Below are positions 42,084 through 51,230 of a stretch of 64,000 nt of DNA, in pieces. Origin of the DNA: an uncultured Oscillospiraceae bacterium (GTDB lineage: Bacteria; Bacillota; Clostridia; Oscillospirales; Ruminococcaceae). Each line of letters starts with the position of its first letter. Positions within the stretch are counted from its first letter, which is position 1. A model generated the notes under the pieces. The model searched no databases. It saw only the letters and a list, made by a program, of their open reading frames with translations, and was not told the DNA's origin. The stretch lies in NCBI GenBank assembly GCA_910579175.1, contig CAJTTB010000013.1:1-64000 (forward strand), in the 5' to 3' direction. Position numbers and translations under genes: made by a program.

Positions 42084-42848
42084 TTACTGTTTATGTTGTC
42101 GACCAGTGGGGTCAACGCGATAATCCCCTTGATGAATCAATTCTCCAACCGTAACAAATTCATAGCCCTTTTGCTGTATTTCACGAATGATTTCTGGCAA
42201 TGCCTGAGCGGTATAATCGGTATCATTGTGAAATAATAAAATATCTCCATAGGTCAATTTGGGAATGATTCGCTCTTTCATTTCGGCTACCGTTTTTCCC
42301 TTCCAATCCAAAGAATCCAAGCTCCATTGAATTGGATAATATCCCAATTCAACCGCGGTTTGAATCACTTCATCATTATAAGCACCTGAAGGGCAACGAA
42401 ATAAATTGGGCTTTTTCCCAGTAATTTGTTCTATCTTTTTGGAGCAATTTTCAATCTCATCTATCATATGCTGTTTATTTAAACTGGGCATGTCTGCATG
42501 TGTATCAGAATGGTTGGCAATTTCATGACCTTTGTTTGCAATCAATGCGACACTCTCGGGGAATTTCTTACACCAATCTCCCACTAAAAAAAAGGTTGCT
42601 TTTATCTGATAACTATCCAATGTATCCAAAATCTGAGGAATATCTTCATTTCCCCAAGCACAATTAATCCCAAGCGCAAGCTTTTGTTCCTGATTTGGTG
42701 TTTCCACAGAATAAATTGGCAGATGTCTTATCTGCGACGCCACATCCACTGCAATTTTTCGTACTCCAAGTACACTTAATAAAATGATGATTCCTGCAAC
42801 CAACATCAATGTATATAACCCAGAACGCTTTATAATAATATATCTCAT
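42084..42848 (-). CDS. PdaB-like polysaccharide deacetylase with altered motif 1
   Basis: A 254-residue membrane-anchored protein (helix at residues 10-30, LYTLMLVAGIIILLSVLG) with an extracytoplasmic NodB domain. The metal His motif is intact in NHSDTHADM (His113, His117), and motif 3 is FRCPSGAYNDE. Motif 1, normally SFDAAWG or FDD, reads INCAWGNED, so the catalytic-base Asp is Asn62. It is related to sporulation deacetylases of the PdaB type. It may be weak, inactive or a binding protein. AAAGGAGTG precedes the chosen ATG. Convergent with the YheO-like gene. Confidence 0.82.
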   Translation of the reverse strand: MRYIIIKRSGLYTLMLVAGIIILLSVLGVRKIAVDVASQIRHLPIYSVETPNQEQKLALGINCAWGNEDIPQILDTLDSYQIKATFFLVGDWCKKFPESVALIANKGHEIANHSDTHADMPSLNKQHMIDEIENCSKKIEQITGKKPNLFRCPSGAYNDEVIQTAVELGYYPIQWSLDSLDWKGKTVAEMKERIIPKLTYGDILLFHNDTDYTAQALPEIIREIQQKGYEFVTVGELIHQGDYRVDPTGRQHKQ

Positions 42849-42984
42849 ATCAAACACTCCTTTTCACAATCAGCTGTATTTTATATCTATTCATATCAGC
42901 GATTGTCCTATGACAAGACGATGATTATGGTGTAATATGTATGATTTTGTCTATTGATTTTATGGTTTGGTCATAGAATTTCGA

Positions 42985-43013
42985 TTTACAAAAATATGGA
43001 AAGATGGTACAAT
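42985..43013 (+). promoter_or_regulatory. Promoter of the PH-domain gene pair
   Basis: TTTACA, 17 bp, TACAAT, 50 nt before the first start codon. Confidence 0.65.
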
Positions 43014-43062
43014 ATGATTATTCTATTATCTTTTCTTATTGTATGTTAGAGGAGAATTTTTC

Positions 43063-43509
43063 ATGAAATATGAAACCTTACCCAAGAAGGTATTATTTCT
43101 CTGGGAATGTGCAGCAATTATCTGCATTGCAGTGATTACGGCTATCACTCTTATTATTTTTCAGCCACATACCATTGTTTGGTATTTGTTACTCTGGTCC
43201 ATTGGTGCTGTGGCTGTCTTTTTTTTATTTTTATTTCTTCCCCTTGCTTTTGTCAGCACCAAATATGTAATTTTAACAGAACAGGTCATATTGCAAAAAG
43301 GGGTTATTTTTCACAAAGTTCATTATTTAAAACGCGAGACCATCAGTTTTATTTCCGTTTATAAAAATCCCTTTACCAATTTGCTAAATCTCAGTACGCT
43401 TATTATCTCTGCCCCAGGTGCTCGCATTTTTATCCCTTTGATGAATCATAAAAGAGCACTTTTGATTGCCAAGCGGTTATCCTATCAAAATCATTTTCAG
43501 GAGGCATAA
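43063..43509 (+). CDS. Bacterial PH-domain membrane protein (YdbS-like)
   Basis: A 148-residue protein with two N-terminal membrane helices (about 12-65) and a bPH2 domain (FVSTKYVILTEQVILQKGVI, then LISAPGARIFIPL). YdbS/YdbT-type pairs are membrane proteins; in Bacillus they are linked to tolerance of some antimicrobial compounds. AGAGGAG precedes the ATG. The stop TAA is followed directly by the ATG of the larger partner, so translation is coupled. Confidence 0.82.
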   Translation: MKYETLPKKVLFLWECAAIICIAVITAITLIIFQPHTIVWYLLLWSIGAVAVFFLFLFLPLAFVSTKYVILTEQVILQKGVIFHKVHYLKRETISFISVYKNPFTNLLNLSTLIISAPGARIFIPLMNHKRALLIAKRLSYQNHFQEA

Positions 43510-45009
43510 ATGAAGCATCTTCACGCACACCCCATCAATATCTTAGAAAATACTTCAAAGTATTTGATTTTGTTACTGTTGCCTTTACTTCGCGCTTTGG
43601 CAACTTCTATTTTTGTTTGGTCTCAAGATGAACGCTGGTTTTATACATGGATTGCTGGTGCATGGTTTGACTTGATGATACTGGGAATTATGTTGGGATT
43701 GGGAATTTATCAGTGGTTTCGGTATACCTTTTCATTTAATGACAATGGTATTTATATCCAAAAAGGTATCTTTTTCCTTAAAAAACGTTACTTGGCTTTT
43801 GCAAAATTAACTGCTGTCTCCTTTGAACTCCCCTGGTATTATCGACCGATTAAGGTCGTCCATTTAACCGCAGATACCGACGGTGGCAGTTCTGTCCACC
43901 CCGATTTTAGTATCACCATTCACCAATCTATCGCAGAGCGCATCTTATCCTATTCCAAAGAGCCTTTTGTACAAGTCAATCAAATTAAACGCGGATATAT
44001 TCCCAGTAATTTTTATGTGGCTATCTTCTCTCTTTTAACTTCCAATTCCATTACAGGAGTGTTGTATATCTCCACTGCCATTTCTCAGGTGGGGAATATC
44101 TTTGGGCAGGACATTGGAGAACGCATCGTAAATAACTTTACTAGAATTGCCAACATTTTGGCTTTTGGGCTTCCTCCAGCTGCTGCTATTTTGGGATATA
44201 CCATTTTAGGTTGTTGGCTGATTTCCTTTAGTATCAATCTTGTCAAACATCTCCGATTTTCTGTAAGCCGTGAAGGGAAAGTGGTAGAAATCAATGCGGG
44301 TATTTTTAGCAAAAGACGATTTTCCATTGCCACAGAAAGAATCAACAGTCTCACCATTCGTCAAAGTCTGATGTCAAAATTATTTGGATTTTTTTCTGTA
44401 TTTATTCACTGTACTGGTTATGGAAAAGCCAAAAATGAACTCAGTGTTTTGATGCCATCTGGAGAAGAAACAGAGTTAAAAACAAATCTATTGATGTTGA
44501 TTCCAGAAATCCCAATCACTTCACGACAGATCAAACCAAAACTGGTCAATTTATCCCGCTTTTTAATTCCTCCTTTTACTGGTATTCTTTGTGTTATCGG
44601 CGGCGGACTGCTTGGCATTCACTTTTTGCCCATCTTTTCTACTACAATTATTTGCTTTATGCTGATTATTGGAATTCCCTTTGTTTGGTGGTTTATTGTC
44701 AAATTTTATTCCTTTTTCTTTACAGGCATTGGCGTAAGTCAAGATGTCATCACCATCTTTTATACCTCTGGATTTCGAATCATGACCAGCTCACTCCCAA
44801 AAAATAAAATCACGAAAATCGAAACTTCTCAAACACTGTTTCAAATTACCACCAAATGTTGTGATGTCACCTTTTATTCCTATGCAGAAGGACAGAAAAA
44901 GCAAAAAGTTGTGAATATGAATCTTCCAGAAGTAAAAAAATTACTAAACCTTACCGATTTTGATTTACATCTAGAACCAGATAAGCGCTTTACACTATGG
45001 AAAGCATAA
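43510..45009 (+). CDS. PH-domain membrane protein (YdbT-like)
   Basis: A 499-residue protein with repeated helix-pair plus bPH2 units. PH segments follow membrane hairpins at about residues 75-155 (DNGIYIQKGIFFLKKRYLAF), 245-330 (EGKVVEINAGIFSKRRFSIA) and near the C-terminus (GISQ-like VSQDVITIFY). It is the usual partner of the small YdbS-like protein and starts without any gap after it. No catalytic motif is visible. The role in envelope stress or peptide tolerance is from the family only. Confidence 0.82.
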   Translation: MKHLHAHPINILENTSKYLILLLLPLLRALATSIFVWSQDERWFYTWIAGAWFDLMILGIMLGLGIYQWFRYTFSFNDNGIYIQKGIFFLKKRYLAFAKLTAVSFELPWYYRPIKVVHLTADTDGGSSVHPDFSITIHQSIAERILSYSKEPFVQVNQIKRGYIPSNFYVAIFSLLTSNSITGVLYISTAISQVGNIFGQDIGERIVNNFTRIANILAFGLPPAAAILGYTILGCWLISFSINLVKHLRFSVSREGKVVEINAGIFSKRRFSIATERINSLTIRQSLMSKLFGFFSVFIHCTGYGKAKNELSVLMPSGEETELKTNLLMLIPEIPITSRQIKPKLVNLSRFLIPPFTGILCVIGGGLLGIHFLPIFSTTIICFMLIIGIPFVWWFIVKFYSFFFTGIGVSQDVITIFYTSGFRIMTSSLPKNKITKIETSQTLFQITTKCCDVTFYSYAEGQKKQKVVNMNLPEVKKLLNLTDFDLHLEPDKRFTLWKA

Positions 45010-45191
45010 AAACAACCGATGATCAAAAAGATTCACATACAGATTTATATCAAAATGCTATTTTCTATCTCTTACTACTCTTTTCAACCATCTTTCATGA
45101 CTTGCTACAAAAATATTTTTGATATTTCAAAAAAGTGCTTGACTTTTTTCCATTTATATGATATTATATCTAAGCATTAAGAAATATTGAC

Positions 45192-45265
45192 GCGCCGGTA
45201 GCTCAGTTGGATAGAGTGTTTGGCTACGAACCAAAAGGTCGGGGGTTCGAATCCCTTCCGGCGTA
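45192..45265 (+). tRNA. tRNA-Arg (anticodon ACG)
   Basis: Cloverleaf: acceptor GCGCCGG with CCGGCGT (G1-U72), D arm GCTCAGTTGGATAGAGT, anticodon loop CTACGAA, T arm with GGTTCGAATCC. The anticodon ACG would be edited to ICG. CCA is not encoded. Confidence 0.95.
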
Positions 45266-45269
45266 CGAT

Positions 45270-45307
45270 AAAAAGTTCTATAAACGATGAGTTTATAGAA
45301 CTTTTTT
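45270..45307 (+). terminator. tRNA-Arg terminator
   Basis: AAAAGTTCTATAAAC and GTTTATAGAACTTTT form a long stem followed by a T-run, 5 nt after the tRNA. Confidence 0.85.
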
Positions 45308-45373
45308 CTTTTTATCAATCACTATTCAAATATATTATCATAAACACATGATAGGAAGGGAGAACAACCATCT

Positions 45374-46711
45374 TTGCTATCTACAAATCATCACAAAACA
45401 ACAGACCATCTAAAAAAAGCAAATCCTTTTGGCTTATTTCCCATATTGGTTTTTTTCATTCTATTCATTGGAATTGGCGCCATATCAGGAGATATCTATA
45501 CACTGCCCGCAGTCGTTGGATTTATCATCGCTTTAATTGTGGCATTTTTACAAAATCCAAATATAAAATTCTCTCAAAAGATCCAAATTGTTTCCTCTGG
45601 TATTGGAGATGACAACATTGTAACCATGTTATTTGTATTTATTCTAGCTGGAGCGTTCTCTGGAATTGTAAAAGCTGCTGGAGGAGTAGAGAGCACTGTA
45701 CATTTTGGACTTTCTGTTATCCCTCCCAATTTTATGATTGTGGGCATTTTCATTGTGGGATGTTTTATCTCGGTTTCTATGGGGACATCTGTAGGAACGA
45801 TTACTGCACTTGCTCCCATTGCCGCTGGAGTAGCAGAGACTACACAATTGCCACTTGCACTTTGCTTAGGAGCAGTGATATGTGGCGCTATGTTTGGGGA
45901 TAATCTGTCTATGATTTCCGATACTACCATTGCAGCCGTTCGCACACAAGGTTGTGAAATGAAGGACAAGTTTAAGATGAATTTTTTCATTGTACTTCCT
46001 GCGGCAATTGTCACCATTCTGATCTTTATGATCATAACTGCAAATACATCCTTTACCATTACAGAAAATTTAACCTATCACATTTGGCAGATTCTCCCTT
46101 ACTTTGTAGTTCTTGTCGGTGCCCTCATTGGGTTAAATGTGTTTTTGGTATTGATTTTAGGAATTGTGACTTCAATGATTGTAGGATTATCCATGCACAC
46201 CTTTACCTTTACTGAAATGTTTGGACATCTCAATGATGGTATCTCCTCTATGTATGAAATCACCATCATTTCCATCATTATAGCTGCCATCTTTCATCTG
46301 GTCAAGGAAAATGGTGGTATACAATTTATCATTGACTTTATCAAAAAACGAGTGAAAAGCCGTAAAGGTGCTGAATTGGGTATCGCTGGAATGGCTCTAT
46401 TGGTTGACTGCTGTACTGCCAACAACACCATTGCAATTGTGATGTCTGGACCAATTGCCAAAGAAATCGGAGATGAATTTCAGGTACAACCAAAAAAAAT
46501 GGCCTCTATTTTGGATATCTTCACTTCTGTAGGACAAGGCATCATTCCCTATGGCGCTCAACTGTTGACTGCCGCTTCAACCGCTTCGGCTGTTTCGGCA
46601 ATCTCCATTTCTCCAATAGATATGATACCTTATCTTTACTATCCCATTTTGATGGGTATCAGTGCAATTTTATTTATCTGTTTTTCCAAAGATTCTAAAA
46701 AAGATAACTAA
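45374..46711 (+). CDS. NhaC-type Na+/H+ antiporter
   Basis: A 445-residue membrane protein with about eleven helices. Family motifs include FVFILAGAFSGIVKAAGG, the repeat loop MGTSVGTITALAPIA with GAMFGDNLSMISDTTIAA, and CCTANNTIAIVMSGPIAKEI in the second half. It probably exchanges Na+ or an organic ion pair for protons. There is no ATG near the start; TTG was chosen, 11 nt after GGAAGGGAG. It stands alone with a terminator shared with the convergent HSP90 gene. Confidence 0.85.
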   Translation: MLSTNHHKTTDHLKKANPFGLFPILVFFILFIGIGAISGDIYTLPAVVGFIIALIVAFLQNPNIKFSQKIQIVSSGIGDDNIVTMLFVFILAGAFSGIVKAAGGVESTVHFGLSVIPPNFMIVGIFIVGCFISVSMGTSVGTITALAPIAAGVAETTQLPLALCLGAVICGAMFGDNLSMISDTTIAAVRTQGCEMKDKFKMNFFIVLPAAIVTILIFMIITANTSFTITENLTYHIWQILPYFVVLVGALIGLNVFLVLILGIVTSMIVGLSMHTFTFTEMFGHLNDGISSMYEITIISIIIAAIFHLVKENGGIQFIIDFIKKRVKSRKGAELGIAGMALLVDCCTANNTIAIVMSGPIAKEIGDEFQVQPKKMASILDIFTSVGQGIIPYGAQLLTAASTASAVSAISISPIDMIPYLYYPILMGISAILFICFSKDSKKDN

Positions 46712-46747
46712 ACAAAAAGAGTTGCTGCAAATTGCAGCAACTCTTTC
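46712..46747. terminator. Bidirectional terminator between nhaC-type and HSP90 genes
   Basis: AAAAAGAGTTGCTGCAA and TTGCAGCAACTCTTT form a 15-bp stem. Confidence 0.85.
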
Positions 46748-48508
46748 TTATTCTCGCTCTTGTTTCCAGTCAACCATACGCAACAATGCTTGACTCATCA
46801 CTTGTAATTCCTCACTGCGTACGGTATAGCCTCCACCTAACAAGGCCTGTACATATAGAATTTTAACAATACTACTTATCAAAGATACATCTTTTAAATC
46901 AGCAATCCGCTGAATCAAAGGGGAATTTAGATTCAGATATAAGATAGATTCCCTTCGTTCTGGTGTATCATCAATCATAGAAGCAAGCACCTCAGAAAAA
47001 ACACCATTTTCACTCATGTCTTTGGCGTTTTTCATCTGCCTTAAAAATTGCACTTCAGCACTAATTGAATACAAAACTGGCAGACTGACTGGCACAAAGC
47101 GCCTTACTTGTATTTCACAGTCAAAATGTTCCAACGAACGATTGGCTATTCTCATTAAAAAACTGATTTCGTATTCTTCTTCTGGCGTTAAATCCATCAA
47201 TACCGTTTCAATATCATCTTCACTCAATGGCTGAATGGACAAATCATAAATATTCACCATTTGGTCAAGTAACTCTCGATCATATACATATCCCGTACAT
47301 ACCAATAATCTCTTCTGCGCAGTAAAGATGGGCTTTAATTGTTTGAATTGTTCTGTTGTTCCAACATAGAATATTTCATCAGTCTGTTTTAAATCTTTTC
47401 CCCGCAACTCACCTTCAGAAGTCTGAAAGGGCAGATAATCAATAAACAGTTCAAACAATTCCTGATTCCAAATTGCCATCGATTTGATGGCAAGTACATG
47501 TGTTTGCACCATTTTCTGAATCAACTTTGTGTCGCGTTGTGCAATATCAGACAAATAACCAGAAACCGCCTTTGAAAATTCCAATCTAGCTTGTTGTAAC
47601 ATCTCATCTTCATAAAAGCCCTCTCGGGAAGCAGTCGGGCGCAATCCAGTTGTATTGAGAAAACAGCGCAGGAAAAATGCCCAAGGAGGCAATAAACTCT
47701 CTCCCTGTTCGGTCAATAACATCTGCTTTAAATAAATGCGATGTCCCCCTTTGACAGTGGTTGCAGTGGCATAGGGAAGAATATAGGCAACCCCACTCAA
47801 GTGTTTTGTTTGAATGGGAATCGCATCTAAAAATGATTCCTCAAATAGCCATCGTCCAAAATCCAATAGTTGCGTTCTAGTGGCTCCTAAAAAATTTTTA
47901 GGAATGTCATTGAGACGAAATCCCCGATTTAAGTAAATTGGCACCGGAAGCGCTAACCCATAATACTGCACCAATCGTTCAATCGTATCCGATTGAAAAT
48001 AACGCTCACAGCCAGATTTCGCCTGTAAGATTACTGTAGTACCCGGTTGACAATCTTCGATTTCCTCCAAGGTATAAGTACCATCTGGATTTCCTCTCCA
48101 AATATGTGCTGTTCCCCCTAAAAAAGGTCGGGTCGTAATCACAATCGAATTGGACACCATAAAACAAGAGAGCAATCCAATTCCAAATCTTCCAATATAA
48201 TCTTCTGGGATCGCCCCATTGACCAGTTCTGTTTTAGAGGATTGTCCAATCACCGCCAAAAAACGATGTATCTCCTGCTCGTTCAAACCCGCTCCATTGT
48301 CATAAATGCGCATTTTACGACCCTCGTCCAATGAAATATGAATCTTTCCATCATTCCAATCTGGTTGTCGTTTTTTTCTCTGTGTAATTGCGTCTATGCC
48401 GTTTTGCAACAATTCACGCAAAAATACATCTGGACTTTTATATAAGTGATTGGATAAAATATCCAACATTCCTCCTAAGTTCACCTGAAAATGATAAGAT
48501 TCACTCAT
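46748..48508 (-). CDS. Divergent HSP90-family chaperone
   Basis: A 586-residue protein with a GHKL ATPase N-terminal domain: FLRELLQNGIDAI (Glu and Asn), MRIYDNGAGLNEQEI and YIGRFGIGLLSCFMVSN (lid glycines). Middle-domain signature SREGFYEDEML (with TASRE Arg). It is shorter than HtpG (about 620-635) and differs strongly in the C-terminal third, with no acidic C-terminal peptide. Its ATG overlaps the stop of a TPR-like gene by four bases (ATGA), so the two are translated together, suggesting a dedicated co-chaperone. It is likely not the general HtpG. Confidence 0.85.
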   Translation of the reverse strand: MSESYHFQVNLGGMLDILSNHLYKSPDVFLRELLQNGIDAITQRKKRQPDWNDGKIHISLDEGRKMRIYDNGAGLNEQEIHRFLAVIGQSSKTELVNGAIPEDYIGRFGIGLLSCFMVSNSIVITTRPFLGGTAHIWRGNPDGTYTLEEIEDCQPGTTVILQAKSGCERYFQSDTIERLVQYYGLALPVPIYLNRGFRLNDIPKNFLGATRTQLLDFGRWLFEESFLDAIPIQTKHLSGVAYILPYATATTVKGGHRIYLKQMLLTEQGESLLPPWAFFLRCFLNTTGLRPTASREGFYEDEMLQQARLEFSKAVSGYLSDIAQRDTKLIQKMVQTHVLAIKSMAIWNQELFELFIDYLPFQTSEGELRGKDLKQTDEIFYVGTTEQFKQLKPIFTAQKRLLVCTGYVYDRELLDQMVNIYDLSIQPLSEDDIETVLMDLTPEEEYEISFLMRIANRSLEHFDCEIQVRRFVPVSLPVLYSISAEVQFLRQMKNAKDMSENGVFSEVLASMIDDTPERRESILYLNLNSPLIQRIADLKDVSLISSIVKILYVQALLGGGYTVRSEELQVMSQALLRMVDWKQERE

Positions 48509-49608
48509 TCGCTCATTCCCTTCTCTATCTGGTCTTCCACAATATGGATTCGTTTCATAAAATAATCCGTTCCATTGCGCTTATCAAATCGCAATGAAAT
48601 ATCAATTGCCTCTTTAGAAAACCAATTTTCCAATTCAGACACCTTATATTGTCCATTTTGTTGCCATAGGGGAAATTCTTTTGGAAATACAAAATTTACG
48701 GTATCCTGTTGTTTTCCCAACTCATGACACAGCACCCAAGCACCGATATCAAAGCTCAATAATGTATTCTGATTCCATAAATGAATGGTCCAACCAATAT
48801 GTTCTTGTAACAAACGTTGTCCCAATGGTAGGTCTGTATAAGCCAATCCCCTGATCATAATGCCAATATAATCCAAATCGCCTTTGTTTCTTCTCGCTAT
48901 CTGAACAAGTGGAGGAATCCATTGTTTTGCTTCTTTTAGATTCCCATGATTCAATGCATTGTCCGCCAATGTCGCATAAGTTTGTTGTGGGATATCCAAA
49001 CAGGAAAGTTGTCCATTCAAAATTGGCTGAGCAAGTTTCATCGCCTGTGGGTAATCTTCTAAATACAAGGCAAAAGACACTGCGCTATCTTGTTCACAGG
49101 CTTCACAATCAGAAACCATATCCCTTGGCGTATCCAGAAATTTTTGATAATATTCTTTTGCCTTTTCCTTATCTAGATACTTATAAAAGGTCATAGCATA
49201 TTGATACCAAAGTCTTTCACCTGTTTGATATTTTTTCACCTTATTCCAAAAATCATCCAATAAGCTCTGACATTGTTCCAAAGGAATCTGTGGTATATCT
49301 TCAAATAAACTCATCGCTATTTCTGCAACTTGCAATGAATAAAATGTTTCCTCTCTACTTTCCAACACGTCTGGATACTGTTTTAAAAGCGCATCAAATT
49401 CTGCACAAACTGGCAGCGCTTTGGGAGCATCACCAGAAGCTACAATTTCAAACGCATAATCAGCTCTTGTCACCAACATCCAATAAGAGTCTTTTGCCTG
49501 ATCAGCCAACTTGACTGCTTGGGCATTTAATTCTAATCGTCTTGCATCATGTGGTAGTTCTAAATATCTGTCTAATACATCATCTAACATATCCTCTATA
49601 TTTTTCAT
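48505..49608 (-). CDS. TPR-like protein coupled to HSP90
   Basis: A 367-residue all-helical protein with degenerate TPR pairs (ELNAQAVKLADQAKDSYWML, AMTFYKYLDKEKAKEYYQKF, ALYLEDYPQAMKLAQPIL, TLADNALNHGNLKEAKQWIP). No membrane segment or signal is present. The C-terminal 60 residues are non-repeat. The 4-bp overlap with the HSP90 gene predicts a physical or regulatory partner. AGAAAGG precedes the chosen ATG and overlaps the end of the degV remnant. The dyad's client is unknown. Confidence 0.75.
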   Translation of the reverse strand: MKNIEDMLDDVLDRYLELPHDARRLELNAQAVKLADQAKDSYWMLVTRADYAFEIVASGDAPKALPVCAEFDALLKQYPDVLESREETFYSLQVAEIAMSLFEDIPQIPLEQCQSLLDDFWNKVKKYQTGERLWYQYAMTFYKYLDKEKAKEYYQKFLDTPRDMVSDCEACEQDSAVSFALYLEDYPQAMKLAQPILNGQLSCLDIPQQTYATLADNALNHGNLKEAKQWIPPLVQIARRNKGDLDYIGIMIRGLAYTDLPLGQRLLQEHIGWTIHLWNQNTLLSFDIGAWVLCHELGKQQDTVNFVFPKEFPLWQQNGQYKVSELENWFSKEAIDISLRFDKRNGTDYFMKRIHIVEDQIEKGMSE

Positions 49609-49622
49609 ATCTTTCAACCTTT

Positions 49623-50562
49623 CTATCGATATTGATCGTGATACCACAACTTGGGATTGCTATGTGAATTCTGTTCCTCCAATCGACTATCACCCCAAAA
49701 AAACAACGCCACTGCACCAGCACCCAATCGAGAAGCAGTTGATACCCCAATTATATGAATCAAAAAACATTCCATATTCAATTTCTTTTTTACCAATTCC
49801 GCAACATCATTTGCGGCTTTACTACAGTCACCATGGGCACACCACTTGATTTCTTTGGGAATTTATTTTTTGTTTCATCTTTTTTACCAATTTCCTCAAG
49901 ACCTGTTTTCTGCCATGTGCCTTTCCAATTGCAATCAAATCCCCTTCTTGATTGATCTGTAATATCGGTTTTATCCTCAACATACTGCCCACTACAGCAG
50001 CCATTTCAGATATACGCCCAACCCTCTTTACAAAGTGTAAATCATTGATTGCAAAATAAGACAAAATATGTTGTTTCTCTCGCTCTAATATCATTGCTGT
50101 TTCTTCCAATGTTTTTCCCTGTTTTCTCAACTCTACTGCATAATGAACCAACAAACCTGTTCCCAACGAAACTTGTAGAGAATCTACAACTCGAATTGTA
50201 ACACCTGGATAAGCCTTCATCAAATCGATTGCCACCATATTTGCATCATCACAGATATGATTAAAATACAAATTAGAAGAAAACGTAATATATAAAATAT
50301 CATTTCCATCTTGTGCCAGCGGTTCAAAGGCTTCTCGAAATGCTCTAAGAGAAATTCCTACCTGATTGATTCGTATCTTTTGTCGCTTTCGCAGTGTTTG
50401 ATAAAACTCCCCAAGTGTCATTCTGTTGGGGTCATTGTAACCGGTGTAATCTATTCCATTTATGGTATATTTCATTGGAATCATCTTTTCAATTTGATTT
50501 TTCTTTTGATAATCTTGTGGCAAATCACCGCCTTCATCAACTACAATCTTAAAACCATTCAC
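49623..50562 (-). pseudogene. DegV-family fatty-acid-binding protein, frameshifted
   Basis: A DegV/EDD-fold lipid-binding protein. The first frame (starting GTG after AGAAAGGAAC) gives FKIVVDEGGDLPQDY, ILYITFSSNLYFN, RVVDSLQVSLGTGLLV, VKRVGRISEMAAVVGSMLRI and KPILQI, ending KINSQRNQVVCPW. The expected C-terminus lies in the next frame: KEIKWCAHGDCSKAANDVAE and LGAGAVALFFWGD. One extra base in the A-rich run near 49855-49870 explains the break. It may be a true pseudogene or a homopolymer error. If intact, it would head the TPR-HSP90 run. Confidence 0.85.
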
Positions 50563-50794
50563 AATATAGTTCCTTTCTGGCTCTATTCCAATTACCAATA
50601 CAAGTAACTATCAAATATTTATTTTAATTGATACAATTTATATTTTTATGATAGCATATTCCGATAAAATTTTCAATTGATATGGATTATTATAATAGAA
50701 GATTTACAAAGCCAATCTTCCCTGATAGGACATGACTGATTAGAATCTTCATGATTTTTATTGTAATAGTTTTCTATTTATTCATAATTTGGTA

Positions 50795-50822
50795 TTGATT
50801 TTTAGCAAAAAATGATTAAAAT
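50795..50822 (+). promoter_or_regulatory. groESL promoter
   Basis: TTGATT, 16 bp, TAAAAT, with the CIRCE operator beginning 10 bp downstream. Confidence 0.65.
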
Positions 50823-50831
50823 AGATATTAG

Positions 50832-50858
50832 TTAGCACTCATATATATCGAGTGCTAA
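50832..50858 (+). promoter_or_regulatory. CIRCE operator (HrcA site)
   Basis: TTAGCACTC-N9-GAGTGCTAA, a perfect match to the CIRCE consensus, placed just after the promoter. HrcA repression of groESL at normal temperature is expected. Confidence 0.97.
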
Positions 50859-50905
50859 AACATATCAAATTTATATATGTTACTTTTTTTAGGAGGAATT
50901 TTAAG

Positions 50906-51190
50906 ATGACTATTAAACCCCTCGCTGATAGAGTTGTAATCAAAATGTTAGAAGTAGAAGAAACTTCAAAAGGCGGTATTATTCTAACTGCTTCCGCAAA
51001 GGAAAAACCACAGGTTGCTCAAGTTGTTGCAGTAGGACCTGGCGGCGTTGTAGATGGAAAAGAAATTACAATGGAACTAAAAGTTGACGATAAGGTATTG
51101 ATCAGCAAATATGCTGGTACTGATGTCAAAATGGACGACCAAAACTATATTATTGTACGCCAATCTGATATTTTGGCAATTGTAGAATAA
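50906..51190 (+). CDS. groES: Co-chaperonin GroES
   Basis: A 94-residue lid of the GroEL chamber. It shows KPLADRVVIKMLEVEETSKG, the mobile-loop segment SKGGIILTASAKEKPQ, VVAVGPGG and VLISKYAGTDVK. The length matches the family. Start after TAGGAGG; an upstream frame extension runs through the CIRCE element and is not coding. It is followed 40 nt later by groEL in the same HrcA-controlled transcript. Confidence 0.98.
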   Translation: MTIKPLADRVVIKMLEVEETSKGGIILTASAKEKPQVAQVVAVGPGGVVDGKEITMELKVDDKVLISKYAGTDVKMDDQNYIIVRQSDILAIVE

Positions 51191-51230
51191 ATAACAACTA
51201 TTTGATACAAGAAAAGGAGATATCGAAATT

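Noticed and set aside
49850..49870. Programmed frameshifting in degV
   Set aside because: No slippery heptamer with downstream structure was seen; the family does not need frameshifting. Mutation or a homopolymer error is simpler.
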